Positions 11,388 through 23,832 of a stretch of DNA of 64,000 nt are shown here, piece after piece. Both the position numbers and the translations under genes were made by a program. A model generated the notes under the pieces. The model had not been told where the DNA came from. It made no database searches and was given only the letters and a program-made list of their open reading frames with translations. Origin of the DNA: Megaustenia siamemsis. Lineage: Eukaryota > Mollusca > Gastropoda > Stylommatophora > Ariophantidae. The stretch is taken from assembly GCA_032433765.1 (NCBI GenBank), contig JAVIAB010000025.1:37861756-37925755 (forward strand), given 5' to 3'. Numbering within the stretch: the stretch's first letter is position 1; each line of letters starts with the position of its first letter.

Positions 11388-12092
11388 AGGAAACAAAAGA
11401 ATGTAGTACAAATAGAGGAAACAGTAGAATGTATCACAAATGGAGGAAACAGTAGAATATAGTATAAATAGAGGAAACAGTAGAATGTATTACAAATAGA
11501 GGAAACAGTAGAATATAGTATAAATAGAGGAAACAGTAGAATGTATTACAAATAGAGGAAACAGTAGAATATAGTATAAATAGAGGAAACAGTAGAATGT
11601 ATTATAAATAGAGGAAACAGTAGAATGTAGTACAAATAGAGGAAACAGAAGAATGTAGTACAAATAGAGATAACAGAATATAACAGTACAGATAGAGGAA
11701 ACAGTAGACGGTAGCAGGAATAGTGATATCATAATATAGCAGTACAAATAAAAGAAACAGTAGAATGTAGCACAGATAGAGGAAACAGTAGAATGTAGCA
11801 CAAACAGTGATAACATAATAAAGTAGCACAGATAGAGGAAACAGTAGAATGTAGCACAAATAGAGGAAACAGTAGAATGTAGCACAAAAAGAGGAAACAG
11901 TGGAATGTAGCACAAACAGTGATAACAGAATAAAGCAGTACAGATAGAGAAAACAGTAGAATGTACCACAAGTAGTGATAACATAATAATGTAGCACAAA
12001 TAGAGGAAACAGTAGAATGTAGCACAAGTAGTGATAACATAATAAAGTAGTACAGATAGAGAAAACAGTAGTATGTAGCACAAATAGAGATA
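11388..12092. repeat. 28-bp minisatellite M
   Basis: About 25 copies with gaggaaacagtag motifs 28 bp apart (11471, 11499, 11527). The second half of the unit is aatgtagcacaaata. It is similar in layout to the 28-bp array that begins 170 bp further on. Confidence 0.93.
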
Positions 12093-12257
12093 GCAGAAGC
12101 CAGGAAGAAGCCTAATGAGCCGCTCGAGTTTATGTTCTCAATTACATACGTAAAGCTGTCAACATATAATTCTTTTCTTTTCTCCCCATCCATTTCTCCT
12201 TAACAATCAACTTTACTGCAGATTTACACATTGATCAATTTATTTGTCTTGACCCGA

Positions 12258-12657
12258 AACAGAAGATAGTAGCACAAAGAGGTGTAACAGAAGATAGTAG
12301 CACAAAGAGGGGTAACAGAAGATAGTAGCACAAAGAGGGGTAACAGAAGATAGTAGAACAAAGAGGTGTACAGAAGATAGTAGCACAAAGAGGGGTAACA
12401 GAAGATAGTAGAACAAAGAGGGGTAACAGAAGATAGTAGCACAAAGAGGGGTAACAGAGGATAGTAGCACAAAGAGGGATAACAGAAGATAGTAGCACAA
12501 AGAGGGGTAACAGAAGATGGTAGCACAAAGAGGGGTAACAGAAGATGGTAGCACAAAGAGGGGTAACAGAAGATAGTAGCACAAAGAGGGGTAACAGAAG
12601 ATAGTAGCACAAAGAGGGGTAACAGAAGATAGTAGCACAAAGAGGGGTAACAGAAGA
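12258..12657. repeat. 28-bp minisatellite N
   Basis: About 14 copies containing gaggggtaacagaagata followed by gtagcacaaa. Period 28 bp (cacaaag at 12301 and 12329). It shares gagg, aacag and tagcacaaa with array M in the same order, so the two arrays are probably diverged relatives. Confidence 0.93.
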
Positions 12658-12795
12658 TGAAACAGTAGAGATTGCTACAGTGTAGCACTATGAGAGAATA
12701 GAGATTATTACAGTGTAGCACTATGAGAGAATAGAGATTATTACAGTGTAGCACTATTGGAGGGTATAGATTATTACAGTGTAGCACTATGTAAG
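12658..12795. repeat. 33-bp array
   Basis: About four copies of a unit with gattattacagtgtagcac, 33 bp apart (gtagcac at 12682 and 12715). It shares the gtagcac motif with the preceding 28-bp array and probably grew from its edge. Confidence 0.8.
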
Positions 12796-13238
12796 TGTAG
12801 AGACGGTAGCTTTACATCCACAACTTCAAGATATGGAAATATAACAACCTGTCGGAATGTACGACCAATCAACGACGCGGTTCAAGGACTAATAACAAGA
12901 AAAATAAAAGAATAACAAAAGTTAGCCTACATTAGAGAATAACGAGTTATTTCAAACAAAGTGTAGCCTGAAAGCTGGTAACCCACAGCGCCAAACTCTT
13001 TAGACGTGAATGAGTGTATGTTGAGAGTGTGTTACGACGCGTCACCAAACCCAAAGGTCAATAGCGTCATTATCAAAAGGGTAACTACACAAGATGGATG
13101 GATAACTGTCAGAACGAAACAAACAAACAAATAGAGTTCTTAAAACAACACTCGGACATACTGACACATTACAACAGGATAGGTCGCCAAACGAAAGAAC
13201 CAAACACTTACTCTACAGCGAAGGAAGCGTGCTAACGT
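12796..13238. other. No recognisable feature
   Basis: Mixed sequence without a convincing frame or repeat. Confidence 0.45.
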
Positions 13239-13239
13239 A

Positions 13240-13527
13240 AACTAGCAACGCATTCATTCATTTTTTCTTTCAGGACGAAGACCACACATAGGGCTGAAGT
13301 CATAGTTCTCCATGATTGACGATTTGCTGCTAGTTCTTGGTTGTTACTTAGTCCCTTGTTTGAACCTTCCCTAGTAATTGTTCTGCGGAGCGATTCTCTT
13401 AGTCTGCCTTGTTTTCTGTTACCAGATGGTTTCCACATGAATGCCTGACGGGGAAGTCTTTCTTCATTCATTCTCAGCACATGACCGATGTATTTCCTTC
13501 TTCTTATAAAGCTCGACACGTATTCTA
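13240..13527 (-). pseudogene. Non-LTR C-terminal remnant (RRRKYIGHVLR type), 3' part
   Basis: Reverse strand encodes FIRRRKYIGHVLRMNEERL, then RQAFMWKPSGNRKQGR, LRESLRRT and LAANRQSWRTM. This is the usual C-terminal order (basic GHVLR block, WxPxGxRxxGR block, DRxxWR block). The element is split by the SINE at 13528-13878; its upstream part continues at 13879-14010. At its 3' end the forward strand carries tttcaggacgaagaccacac, similar to a motif at about 33200. Confidence 0.8.
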
Positions 13528-13878
13528 ACGTATTCTTTGGGGGCCTCGGTAGCCGAGTTGGGAAAACCACCCGACTGGACTACCGACGTTCGGACAACCC
13601 GTGTTCGATTCCCGCTGGGAGCAGTGTGAATTGTACTCGTGGTTGGAAAAAAAAATACCCCCACGGTTGACCCAGCCGTTGGCAGAAATGGGTACCAGGG
13701 TATTACCCTAGGAAGGTGAGGAATGTCGCTTCGCATCTGAGTTTAGATGCTTGAGGCGACACTATACAGAAATCTCCGAACATTTCTGGATAGGCGGCCG
13801 AGCACATATGGGTGGAAACTCGCGTGCTAAGACGCCGGTTCAAGTCTCGTACTTTACCTTGACCTTTTACGTATTCTT
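13528..13878 (+). mobile_element. tRNA-derived SINE, family B, copy 1 (TSD acgtattctt)
   Basis: The body at 13538-13868 is flanked by acgtattctt (13528-13537 and 13869-13878). It begins gggggcctcggtagccgagt, with an A-box-like start and a B-box-like tgttcgattccc about 60 bp later. The 3' half carries gaggcgacactatacagaa and ends in a gacctt-type tail. Four copies lie in the window (also 23846, 29923 and 38894, all reverse). This copy interrupts a non-LTR remnant. Confidence 0.9.
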
Positions 13879-14010
13879 GTTTTGATTCGTCTCTTATCTG
13901 ATCATGTGAAATGTATTATACTCACCAGATTATGTTTGAGATCCTACGTTGACATTTGTTTTCAAAGATATTTAATTTCCTATCTAAAGTCTGATTGGAT
14001 TTCCAACTTT
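13879..14010 (-). pseudogene. Non-LTR C-terminal remnant, upstream part
   Basis: Continuation of the remnant beyond the family-B SINE. Reading the reverse strand from about 14010 it encodes SWKSNQ-like residues and then KCQRRISNII, directly preceded in the adjacent array by PVLTYGCE. In family members this block is PVLTYGCESW followed by a QRR(I/L) segment, so the array starts exactly within the YGCES codons. Confidence 0.7.
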
Positions 14011-17000
14011 CACATCCATATGTTAGCACTGGTATCACATCCATATGTTAGTACTGGTATCACATCCATATGTTAGCACTGGTATCACATCCATATGTTA
14101 GCACTGGTATCACATCCATATGTTAGTACTGGTATCACATCCATATGTTAACACTGGTATCACATCCATATGTTAGCACTGGTATCACATCCATATGGTA
14201 GCACTGGTATCACATCCATATGTTAGCACTGGTATCACATCCATATGTTAGCACTGGTATCACATCCATATATTAGCACTGGTTTCACATCCATATGTTA
14301 GCACTGGTATAAAATCCATATGTTAGCACTGGTATCACATCCATATGTTAGCACTGGTTTCACATCCATATGTTAGCACTGGTATAAAATCCATATGTTT
14401 GCACTGGTATCACACCCATATGTTAGCACTAGTATCATATCCTTATGTTAGCACTGGTATCACACCCATATGTTAGCACTGGTACCACACCCATATGTTA
14501 GCACTGGTACCACACCCATATGTTAGCATTGGTATCACATCCATATGTTAGCACTGGTATCACATCTATATGTTAGCACTGGTATCACATCCATATGTTA
14601 GCACTGATATCACATCCATATGTTAGCACTGGTATCACATCCATATGTTAGCACAGGTATCACATCCATATGTTAGCACTGGTATCACATTCATATGTTA
14701 GCACTGGTATCACATCTATATGTTAGCACTGGTATCACATCCATATGTTAGCACTGGTATCCCATTCATATGTTAGCACTGGTATCACATCCATATGTTA
14801 GCACTGGTATCACATCTATATGTTAGCACTGGTATCATATCCACATGTTAGCACTGGTATCACATCCATTTGTTAGCACTGGTATCATATCCATATGTTA
14901 GCACTGGTACCACACCCATATGTTAGCACTGGTATCATATCCTTATGTTAGCACTGGTACCACACCCATATGTTAGCACTGGTATCATATCCACATTTTA
15001 GCACTGGTATCACATCCATATGTTAGCACTGGTATCATATCCACATGTTAGCTCTGGCATCACACCCATATGTTAGCACTGGTATCATATCCTTATGTTA
15101 GCACTGGTATCATATCCTTATGTTAGCACTGGTATCACATTCATATGTTATCACTAGTATCACACCCATATGTTAGCACTGGTATCACATCCATATGTTA
15201 GCACTGGTATCACATCCATATATTAGCACTGGTTTCACATCCATATGTTAGCACTGGTATAAAATCCATATGTTAGCACTGGCATCACATCCATATGTTA
15301 GCACTGGTTTCACATCCATATGTTAGCACTGGTATCACATCCATATGTTAGCACTGGTATCACATCCATATGTTAGTACTGGTATCACATCCATATGTTA
15401 GCACTGGTATCACATCCATATGTTAGCACTGGTATCACATCCATATGGTAGCACTGGTATCACATCCATATGTTAGCACTGGTATCACATCCATATGTTA
15501 GCACTGGTATCACATCCATATATTAGCACTGGTTTCACATCCATATGTTAGCACTGGTATCACATCCATATATTAGCACTGGTTTCACATCCATATGTTA
15601 GCACTGGTATAAAATCCATATGTTAGCACTGGTATCACATCCATATGTTAGCACTAGTTTCACATCCATATGTTAGCACTGGTATAAAATCCATATGTTT
15701 GCACTGGTATCACACCCATATGTTAGCACTAGTATCATATCCTTATGTTAGCACTGGTATCATATCCTTATGTTAGCATTGGTATCACATCCATATGTTA
15801 GCACTGGTATCACATCTATATGTTAGCACTGGTATCACATCCATATGTTAGCACTGGTATCACATCCATATGTTAGCACTGGAATCACATCCATATGTTA
15901 GCACTGGTATCACATCCATATGTTAGTACTGGTATCACATTCATATGTTAGCACTGGTATCACATCTATATGTAAGCACTGGTATCACATCCATATGTTA
16001 GCACTGGTATCCCATTCATATGTTAGCACTGGTATCACATCCATATGTTAGCACTGGTATCACATCTATATGTTAGCACTGGTATCATATCCACATGTTA
16101 GCACTGGTATCACATCCATTTGTTAGCACTGGTATCATATCCATATGTTAGCACTGGTACCACACCCATATGTTAGCACTGGTATCATATCCTTATGTTA
16201 GCACTGGTACCACACCCATATGTTAGCACTGGTATCATATCCACATGTTAGCACTGGTATCACATCCATATGTTAGCACTGGTATCATATCCACATGTTA
16301 ACACTGGCATCACATCCATATGTTAGCACTGGTATCACATCCATATGGTAGCACTGGTATCACATCCATATGTTAGCACTGGTATCACATCCATATGTTA
16401 GCACTGGTATCACATCCATATATTAGCACTGGTTTCACATCCATATGTTAGCACTGGTATAAAATCCATATGTTAGCACTGGTATCACATCCATATGTTA
16501 GCACTGGTTTCACATCCATATGTTAGCACTGGTATAAAATCCATATGTTTGCACTGGTATCACACCCATATGTTAGCACTAGTATCATATCCTTATGTTA
16601 GCACTGGTTTCACACCCATATGTTAGCACTGGTACCACACCCATATGTTAGCACTGGTACCACACCCATATGTTAGCACTGGTATCATATCCATATGTTA
16701 GCACTGGTACCACACCCATATGTTAGCACTGGTATCATATCCTTATGTTAGCACTGGTACCACACCCATATGTTAGCACTGGTATCATATCCACATGTTA
16801 GCACTGGTATCACATCCATATGTTAGCACTGGTATCATATCCACATGTTAGCACTGGCATCACACCCATATGTTAGCACTGGTATCATATCCTTATGTTA
16901 GCACTGGTATCATATCCTTATGTTAGCACTGGTATCACATTCATATGTTATCACTAGTATCACACCCATATGTTAGCACTGGTATCACATCCATATGTTA

Positions 17001-19173
17001 GCACTGGTATCATATCCATATGTTAGCACTGGTATCACATCCATATGTTAGCACTGGTATCACATCCATATGTTAGCACTGGTATCACATCCATATGTTA
17101 GCACTGGTATCACATCCATATGTTAGCACTGGTATCACATCCATATGTTAGTACTGGTATCACATCCATATGTTAGCACTGGTATCACATCCATATGTTA
17201 GCACGGTATCACATCCATATGGTAGCACTGGTATCACATCCATATGTTAGCACTGGTATCACATCCATATGTTAGCACTGGTATCACATCCATATATTAG
17301 CACTGGTTTCACATCCATATGTTAGCACTGGTATCACATCCATATATTAGCACTGGTTTCACATCCATATGTTAGCACTGGTATAAAATCCATATGTTAG
17401 CACTGGTATCACATCCATATGTTAGCACTAGTTTCACATCCATATGTTAGCACTGGTATAAAATCCATATGTTTGCACTGGTATCACACCCATATGTTAG
17501 CACTAGTATCATATCCTTATGTTAGCACTGGTATCATATCCTTATGTTAGCATTGGTATCACATCCATATGTTAGCACTGGTATCACATCTATATGTTAG
17601 CACTGGTATCACATCCATATGTTAGCACTGGTATCACATCCATATGTTAGCACTGGTATCACATCCATATGTTAGCACTGGTATCACATCCATATGTTAG
17701 CACTGGTATCACATTCATATGTTAGCACTGGTATCACATCTATATGTTAGCACTGGTATCACATCCATATGTTAGCACTGGTATCCCATTCATATGTTAG
17801 CACTGGTATCACATCCATATGTTAGCACTGGTATCACATCTATATGTTAGCACTGGTATCATATCCACATGTTAGCACTGGTATCACATCCATTTGTTAG
17901 CACTGGTATCATATCCATATGTTAGCACTGGTACCACACCCATATGTTAGCACTGGTATCATATCCTTATGTTAGCACTGGTACCACACCCATATGTTAG
18001 CACTGGTATCATATCCACATGTTAGCACTGGTATCACATCCATATGTTAGCACTGGTATCATATCCACATGTTAGCACTGGCATCACACCCATATGTTAG
18101 CACTGGTATCATATCCTTATGTTAGCACTGGTATCATATCCTTATGTTAGCACTGGTATCACATTCATATGTTATCACTAGTATCACACCCATATGTTAG
18201 CACTGGTATCACATCCATATGTTAGCACTGGTATCATATCCATATGTTAGCACTGGTATCACATCCATATGTTAGCACTGGTATCACATCCATATGTTAG
18301 CACTGGTATCACATCCATATGTTAGCACTGGTATCACATCCATATGTTAGCACTGGTACCACACGCATATGTTAGCACTGGTACCACACCCATATGGTAG
18401 CACTGGTATCATGTCCACATGTTAGCACTGGTATCACATCCATATGTTAGCACTGGTATCATATCCACATGTTAGCACTGGTATCACGTCCATTTGTTAG
18501 CACTGGTATCATATCCATATGTTAGCACTGGTACCACACCCATATGTTAGCACTGGTATCATATCCTTATGTTAGCACTGGTACCACACCCATATGTTAG
18601 CACTGGTATCATATCCACATGTTAGCACTGGTATCACATCCATATGTTAGCACTGGTATCATATCCACATGTTAGCACTGGCATCACACCCATATGTTAG
18701 CACTGGTATCATATCCTTATGTTAGCACTGGTATCATATCCTTATGTTAGCACTGGTATCACATTCATATGTTATCACTAGTATCACACCCATATGTTAG
18801 CACTGGTATCACATCCATATGTTAGCACTGGTATCATATCCATATGTTAGCACTGGTATCACATCCATATGTTAGCACTGGTATCACATCCATATGTTAG
18901 CACTGGTATCACATCCATATGTTAGCACTGGTATCACATCCATATGTTAGCACTGGTACCACACGCATATGTTAGCACTGGTACCACACCCATATGGTAG
19001 CACTGGTATCATATCCTTATTTTAGCACTGGTATCACATTCATATGTTATCACTGGTATCACACCCATATGTTAGCACTGGTATCACATCCATATGTTAG
19101 CACTGGTATCATGTCCACATGTTAGCACTGGTATCACATCCATATGTTAGCACTGGTATCACACCCATATGTT
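14011..19173 (-). repeat. 25-bp minisatellite, ~206 copies, from a retrotransposon YGCES block
   Basis: A 5.2-kb array of a 25-bp unit containing catccatatgttagcactgg. On the reverse strand one unit reads PVLTYGCE, continuous with the non-LTR remnant at 13879-14010. Nested higher-order repeats are marked by rare variants: cccattcata at 14761, 16011 and 17785 (spacings 1250 and 1774), and accacacgcatatg near 18358 and 18958 (spacing 600). A single-base deletion (gcacggtatc near 17204) shifts the unit phase. Confidence 0.93.
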
Positions 19174-19179
19174 AACATA

Positions 19180-19336
19180 TGTCAATAGAAATGACAAATA
19201 ACTGTCAAGATTGGGAGTTGTGGAGATACATGAACGCCTACGCCAGCAGACATGGCAATTGATGATGATAATGGTGATGATGATGATGATGATAATGGTG
19301 ATGATGATGATGATGATGATAATAATGATGATGATC
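19180..19336 (+). pseudogene. Non-LTR family 1, terminal codons and (GAT)n tail
   Basis: Forward strand encodes MTNNCQDWELWRYMNAYASR and a stop, the last codons of family 1, followed by a GAT/AAT-rich tail to about 19336. Homologous ends are at 27777-27977 (reverse), 28529-28732 and 43567-43930. Only about 75 bp of coding sequence remains. The 25-bp array lies immediately upstream. Confidence 0.8.
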
Positions 19337-19955
19337 AGTTACAAACACCAGTGACGTTGTAGTAACAGTCACCTTTATCATCTCACACCTGGGTAGCCAG
19401 AAAATCCATAGACTCCCCAGCACCGAATAAAAGTTCAAGGGCAGTAGCCCATACACCACAGGATCAATAACCAATCATTTATTTACTTGTTATCATTTTA
19501 AGAGCTCGATATTTCGCAGATGAAAGAATAACATCTCGTTATAGACAAACAAAAGCGGTATAGCCAGAAAGACTATTTCAACAGGAAACAGAAACAATTG
19601 TTCAACATGGCTACACTACAGATACATGAACAACTTACGCTACAGCGCCTGTACCAATGCAAGCTAGATTTTTATCTGTTTCAATTGCGCATTTTTTTTT
19701 TTGACCAAACAATCGATATGTGCATGAGCAATGTTGACCCGACAGATCGTTAAAACACGATTTATAAAAACACTCGCTTGGCGCTCGGGCAAACTATGCA
19801 TCGCGAGAGGAAAATAAATTTTGGGATTAAATTCATGAAATGGGCTATTTTGTGTATTTTATGCGCTGTTTGTGCACATCTGTCAGTATTTTACCGCTTT
19901 GCTGCAGTAGCAGCATGTTGTTATTATCTGTAAACAGTAAACAGATAAAAATTTC
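19337..19955. other. No recognisable feature
   Basis: Mixed sequence. Nothing matches the repeat families elsewhere in the window, and I see no convincing coding frame. Confidence 0.45.
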
Positions 19956-19959
19956 ATCG

Positions 19960-20475
19960 AAAATCATCATCATCGTGTGCCATACTGGTTGTCGTATGCG
20001 ATCATATACAATTCTCTATCCACAGTAAAAAAGGAAAAAAAAAAAGTAAAGAGCCCCCATATCACGCCAAGTGGCGTATAGGGAATATGGTGTTAGTGAC
20101 CATAAATTGTACAGATCTTCAGCACATGATTTTTGGGGTAAAGTGGTCGGTATTACACCCGTACCGCTTTACTTTCCCAGAAAAAATGCTGGGGGAACCG
20201 GAAGTCGTCGGTTGGGATCAATCCCCTACCTCTTGTCCTTGGTAGTCCAGTTAACTAACCACTGAGCTATCGCGGCTCCCTCTATCCACAGTACATCGCA
20301 CCAATTCTGTTGTTGAAGCAATCTAGCTAATCCTCTTTTTGTCGTCCGTGATTTCTCTTTCCCAGATTTTATTTTTCCAGTTGTAACCAAGTATTCCAAC
20401 TTTCCTCTTTTCATGATGTGCCCGAAAAATGTTGTCTTTTTCTTTTTGGCCTCTTTGAGAATATCCTCGTTGATA

Positions 20476-20477
<2 letters not shown>
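19960..20477 (-). pseudogene. Non-LTR family 1, 3' end, split by a SINE
   Basis: The reverse strand matches other family-1 ends: an ATC-rich tail (tcatcatcatcg), the YTKRY-like terminal codons, and the forward-strand motif ccagttgtaaccaagtattc. A family-A SINE interrupts it at 20028-20279. Upstream coding resumes at 22539-22745 after a 2-kb insertion (element X). Confidence 0.85.
20014..20293 (-). mobile_element. tRNA-derived SINE, family A, copy 2, with 14-bp TSD
   Basis: Reverse-oriented copy of the SINE at 4111-4380, with direct repeats ctctatccacagta at 20014-20027 and 20280-20293. The tRNA-like head lies at the right (ccactgagctatcgcggctc), and the body motif acgccaagtggcgtataggg is shared with copy 1. 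It is inserted in the 3' end of a family-1 non-LTR copy, giving a relative age order. Confidence 0.92.

Positions 20478-20479
<2 letters not shown>

Positions 20480-20529
<50 letters not shown>
20480..20529. repeat. (TC)n tract at the left end of element X
   Basis: Pure TC dinucleotide tract. The same tract precedes the second X copy at 28979-29018. Confidence 0.9.
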
Positions 20530-20531
<2 letters not shown>

Positions 20532-20872
20532 GATCAGGACTCAATCAGAGTAGGATTCCAGACTCTCACATGAAGTCAGCTGTCAGGTTAAGTGTGTTGA
20601 TCGCCCCCCCCCCACACACAGACAGAACATCACAATTAGAGTCTGCCAGATCCACTCTGATTGAACACCCGTTAAAACGTTGCACTGTGTTCTGCGCCAG
20701 TGGCCCAGCACATCCGATTTCAGCCAGCATTTTATTCAGGTTTGCATTCCTTAGCCTTTGGTTGTCCCCAATCTTCCTGCAAGGCAGCAGATGATCTTTT
20801 CTGTAGGGGGATTCTGCCCTTAGATGGTCGGCCCTCCCAGGTTTACGAGCACCATCTGCCCGAGTCACTAGA

Positions 20873-22533
20873 GGTGACTAGCACAGACATGCACACACAA
20901 AGATATGAGATGTAACTAACACAGACATACACACACAAAGATATGAGAGGTGACTAACACAGACATACACACACAAAGATATGAGATGTGACTAACACAG
21001 ACATGCACACACAAAGATATGAGATGTGACTAACACAGACATAACACACAAAGATATGAGATGTGACTAACACAGACATACACACACAAATATATGAGAG
21101 GTGACTAACACAGACATACACACACAAAGATATGAGAGGTGACTAACACAGACATGCACACACAAAGATATGAGATGTGACTAACACAGACATACACACA
21201 CAAAGATATGAGTTGTGACTAACACAGACATGCACACACAAAGATATGAGAGGTGACTAACACAGACATGCACACACAAAGATATGAGAGGTGACTAACA
21301 CAGACATACACACACAAAGATATGAGAGGTGACTAACACAGACATGCACACACAAAGATATGAGATGTGACTAACACAGACATGCACACACAAAGATATG
21401 AGAGGTGACTAACACAGACATGCACACACAAAGATATGAGAGGTGACTAACACAGACATACACACACAAAGATATGAGATGTGACTAACACAGACATGCA
21501 CACACAAAGATATGAGATGTGACTAACACAGACATACACACACAAAGATATGAGATGTGACTAACACAGACATACACACACAAAGATATGAGTTGTGACT
21601 AACACAGACATGCACACACAAAGATATGAGAGGTGACTAACACAGACATACACACACAAAGATATGAGAGGTGACTAACACAGACATGCACACACAAAGA
21701 TATGAGAGGTGACTAACACAGACATGCACACACAAAGATATGAGATGTGACTAACACAGACATACACACACAAAGATATGAGAGGTGACTAACACAGACA
21801 TGCACACACAAAGATATGAGAGGTGACTAACACAGACATACACACACAAAGATATGAGTTGTGACTAACACAGACATGCACACACAAAGATATGAGAGGT
21901 GACTAACACAGACATACACACACAAAGATATGAGATGTGACTAACACAGACATGCACACACAAAGATATGAGAGGTGACTAACACAGACATGCACACACA
22001 AAGATATGAGATGTGACTAACACAGACATACACACACAAAGATATGAGAGGTGACTAACACAGACATGCACACACAAAGATATGAGATGTGACTAACACA
22101 GACATACACACACAAAGATATGAGTTGTGACTAACACAGACATGCACACACAAAGATATGAGAGGTGACTAACACAGACATGCACACACAAAGATATGAG
22201 ATGTGACTAACACAGACATACACACACAAAGATATGAGAGGTGACTAACACAGACATGCACACACAAAGATATGAGAGGTGACTAACACAGACATACACA
22301 CACAAAGATATGAGAGGTGACTAACACAGACATGCACACACAAAGATATGAGAGGTGACTAACACAGACATGCACACACAAAGATATGAGAGGTGACTAA
22401 CACAGACATACACACACAAAGATATGAGAGGTGACTAACACAGACATACACACACAAAGATATGAGAGGTGACTAACACAGACATGCACACACAAAGATA
22501 TGAGAGGTGACTAACACAGACATACACACACAA
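20873..22533 (+). repeat. 38-bp minisatellite of element X, copy 1
   Basis: About 44 copies of a unit with gtgactaacacagacatgca then cacacaaagatatgag. Variable sites are limited (atgc/atac, gagag/gagat/gagtt). The array forms the right end of element X. The second X copy carries only about 11 units, mostly with atgt, so the number of units differs between copies. Confidence 0.95.
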
Positions 22534-22538
22534 ATAAT

Positions 22539-22745
22539 CATTTTAGCTGTCCAAGGAACTCTCAACATTCTTCTGAGAAACTCCATCACTTTGGCCTCCA
22601 ATTGTCTTTTCATTAATTTGTCTTCTGTCCATGATTCACTTCCATGGGTCACAATTATCTCTATATCGCACCGATGAACTCTCTTTCTATTGACATAGAC
22701 ATGTTGCACAAGATGTTTCATTGAATACATTTTGTTTCTTCTTTA
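22539..22745 (-). pseudogene. Non-LTR family 1, upstream part beyond element X
   Basis: Reverse strand encodes THGSESWTEDKLMKRQLEAK and MEFLRRMLRVPWTAKM, the block immediately upstream of the sequence ending at 20477. Together the two pieces are one 5'-truncated family-1 copy split by element X. Confidence 0.85.
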
Positions 22746-22789
22746 TTTGTTTTTTCTTTCTCCAGCTTTCACTTCTGGCGAGGTCCCTA

Positions 22790-23075
22790 GAGACTAGGAA
22801 CTGTATTTTTGGTGTTAGTCCGTTTTTTTCCCTGGCAGCCGTGTACACAGGGGTCCCTCGCCGCGCAGGCAATAACTCCGTCTTCTGAGGTACTCATATT
22901 TTTTTTCCGCCGATGGGTAATTGACGTTTCAAACCGGGCCTCACTGCTGAGACCAGGGGTGGTTGCCGCAGAGAGAAATCATAAATAAAAATCCCAACTG
23001 GTGAGCCGGGATTTGAATCCACAACCACTCTGTCTCGAGACCAGCGTCTTACCTCGAGACCAACCAGTCCCAGAA
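22790..23075 (-). mobile_element. tRNA-derived SINE, family E, copy 1
   Basis: Reverse-oriented relative of the element at 39274-39535. Shared motifs include accaggggtggttgccgcag and agagaaatcat, with the tRNA-like head (gatttgaatccacaac as reversed B-box; gtctcgagaccagcgtctta) at the right. A TSD could not be fixed by eye. Confidence 0.8.
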
Positions 23076-23832
23076 TATTCTTTATATGCCTTTCAGTCGA
23101 AGTCCAAGACGCAAGGAGCGACTGGGCTGGAAGTTTCCAAAGACTCCTCGAGTCAGAGTCATTAAACATAAACTGATCATTTCCCCATCCACTTTCCCAT
23201 GGTCAAGCGGGTTGTGATAGAAAAAGAAAGGCAAACCCGAATTCTAAAATGTTTCGCTGAAGTCGGATATGCTGGGTCAAAAGGCGTTAAATATAGTAGC
23301 TTGCTGCAAAACACAAAACAAAGCCACTACATCAATTTAACGTCCTTTAAGACAGGGTAACTTCATCATCGATATCAGAAAAATACAACAGTCACTACTT
23401 TAAGGCAACACGATGATGATCGAACCCCCGAAACTTTCAAGATCGAAAACTGTAACGTTGCCAATAGCGGCTCGCGGCTCGCGGCGCCGCAGTGCATCCT
23501 GGAAAATACCAGAGGGCATGAGTTGCTACAGGTATTCTTTCATCTTACACACTAGTTCACGATGTTTGGCGCCTGCCATTGTTTCTATTCCTGCCAACTG
23601 TGTGTACACTTGCCTGCCGACCTGGCAAATTAGCGAAAGCAAACGAACCAGATACGTTTGTAGATAAAGCCAAACATTGCTTCAAATTCTCATAATTAAA
23701 GATGAAAAGTGTAAACGCGAAATAACGAACAGGTTCGTTCAGATTTCAAGCGGATTCACAAACAAATCAATGGCCAGGTTTTGGCGCGAGCTAACGCTTT
23801 TGAAATAATTGAGATTTTGTTACTACCATCTC
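23076..23832. other. No recognisable feature
   Basis: Single-copy-looking sequence. Contains a short GC-rich palindromic patch near 23470 (gcggctcgcggctcgcggcg). No gene is recognised. Confidence 0.45.

Larger units (their letters stand above)
20478..22533 (+). mobile_element. Repeat element X, copy 1 (CT tract + 345-bp body + terminal 38-bp array)
   Basis: Three parts in fixed order: a (TC)n tract, a ~345-bp body (20530-20872), and a 38-bp minisatellite to the end. The insertion splits a family-1 non-LTR copy; flanking sequence rejoins as gttgataatcattttagctg, with ataat on both sides (20473-20477 and 22534-22538) as a possible 5-bp TSD. Copy 2 at 28979 has the same three parts. The body carries a reverse frame of about 100 residues conserved in both copies (20566-20868; 29035-29349), but I recognise no domain. 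It could be a non-autonomous Helitron/Helentron or pearl-type element, which can carry tandem repeats; this is inference. Confidence 0.75.

Noticed and set aside
19238..19474. His/Tyr-rich reverse frame
   Set aside because: It reads the (GAT)n tail of a non-LTR copy on the opposite strand.
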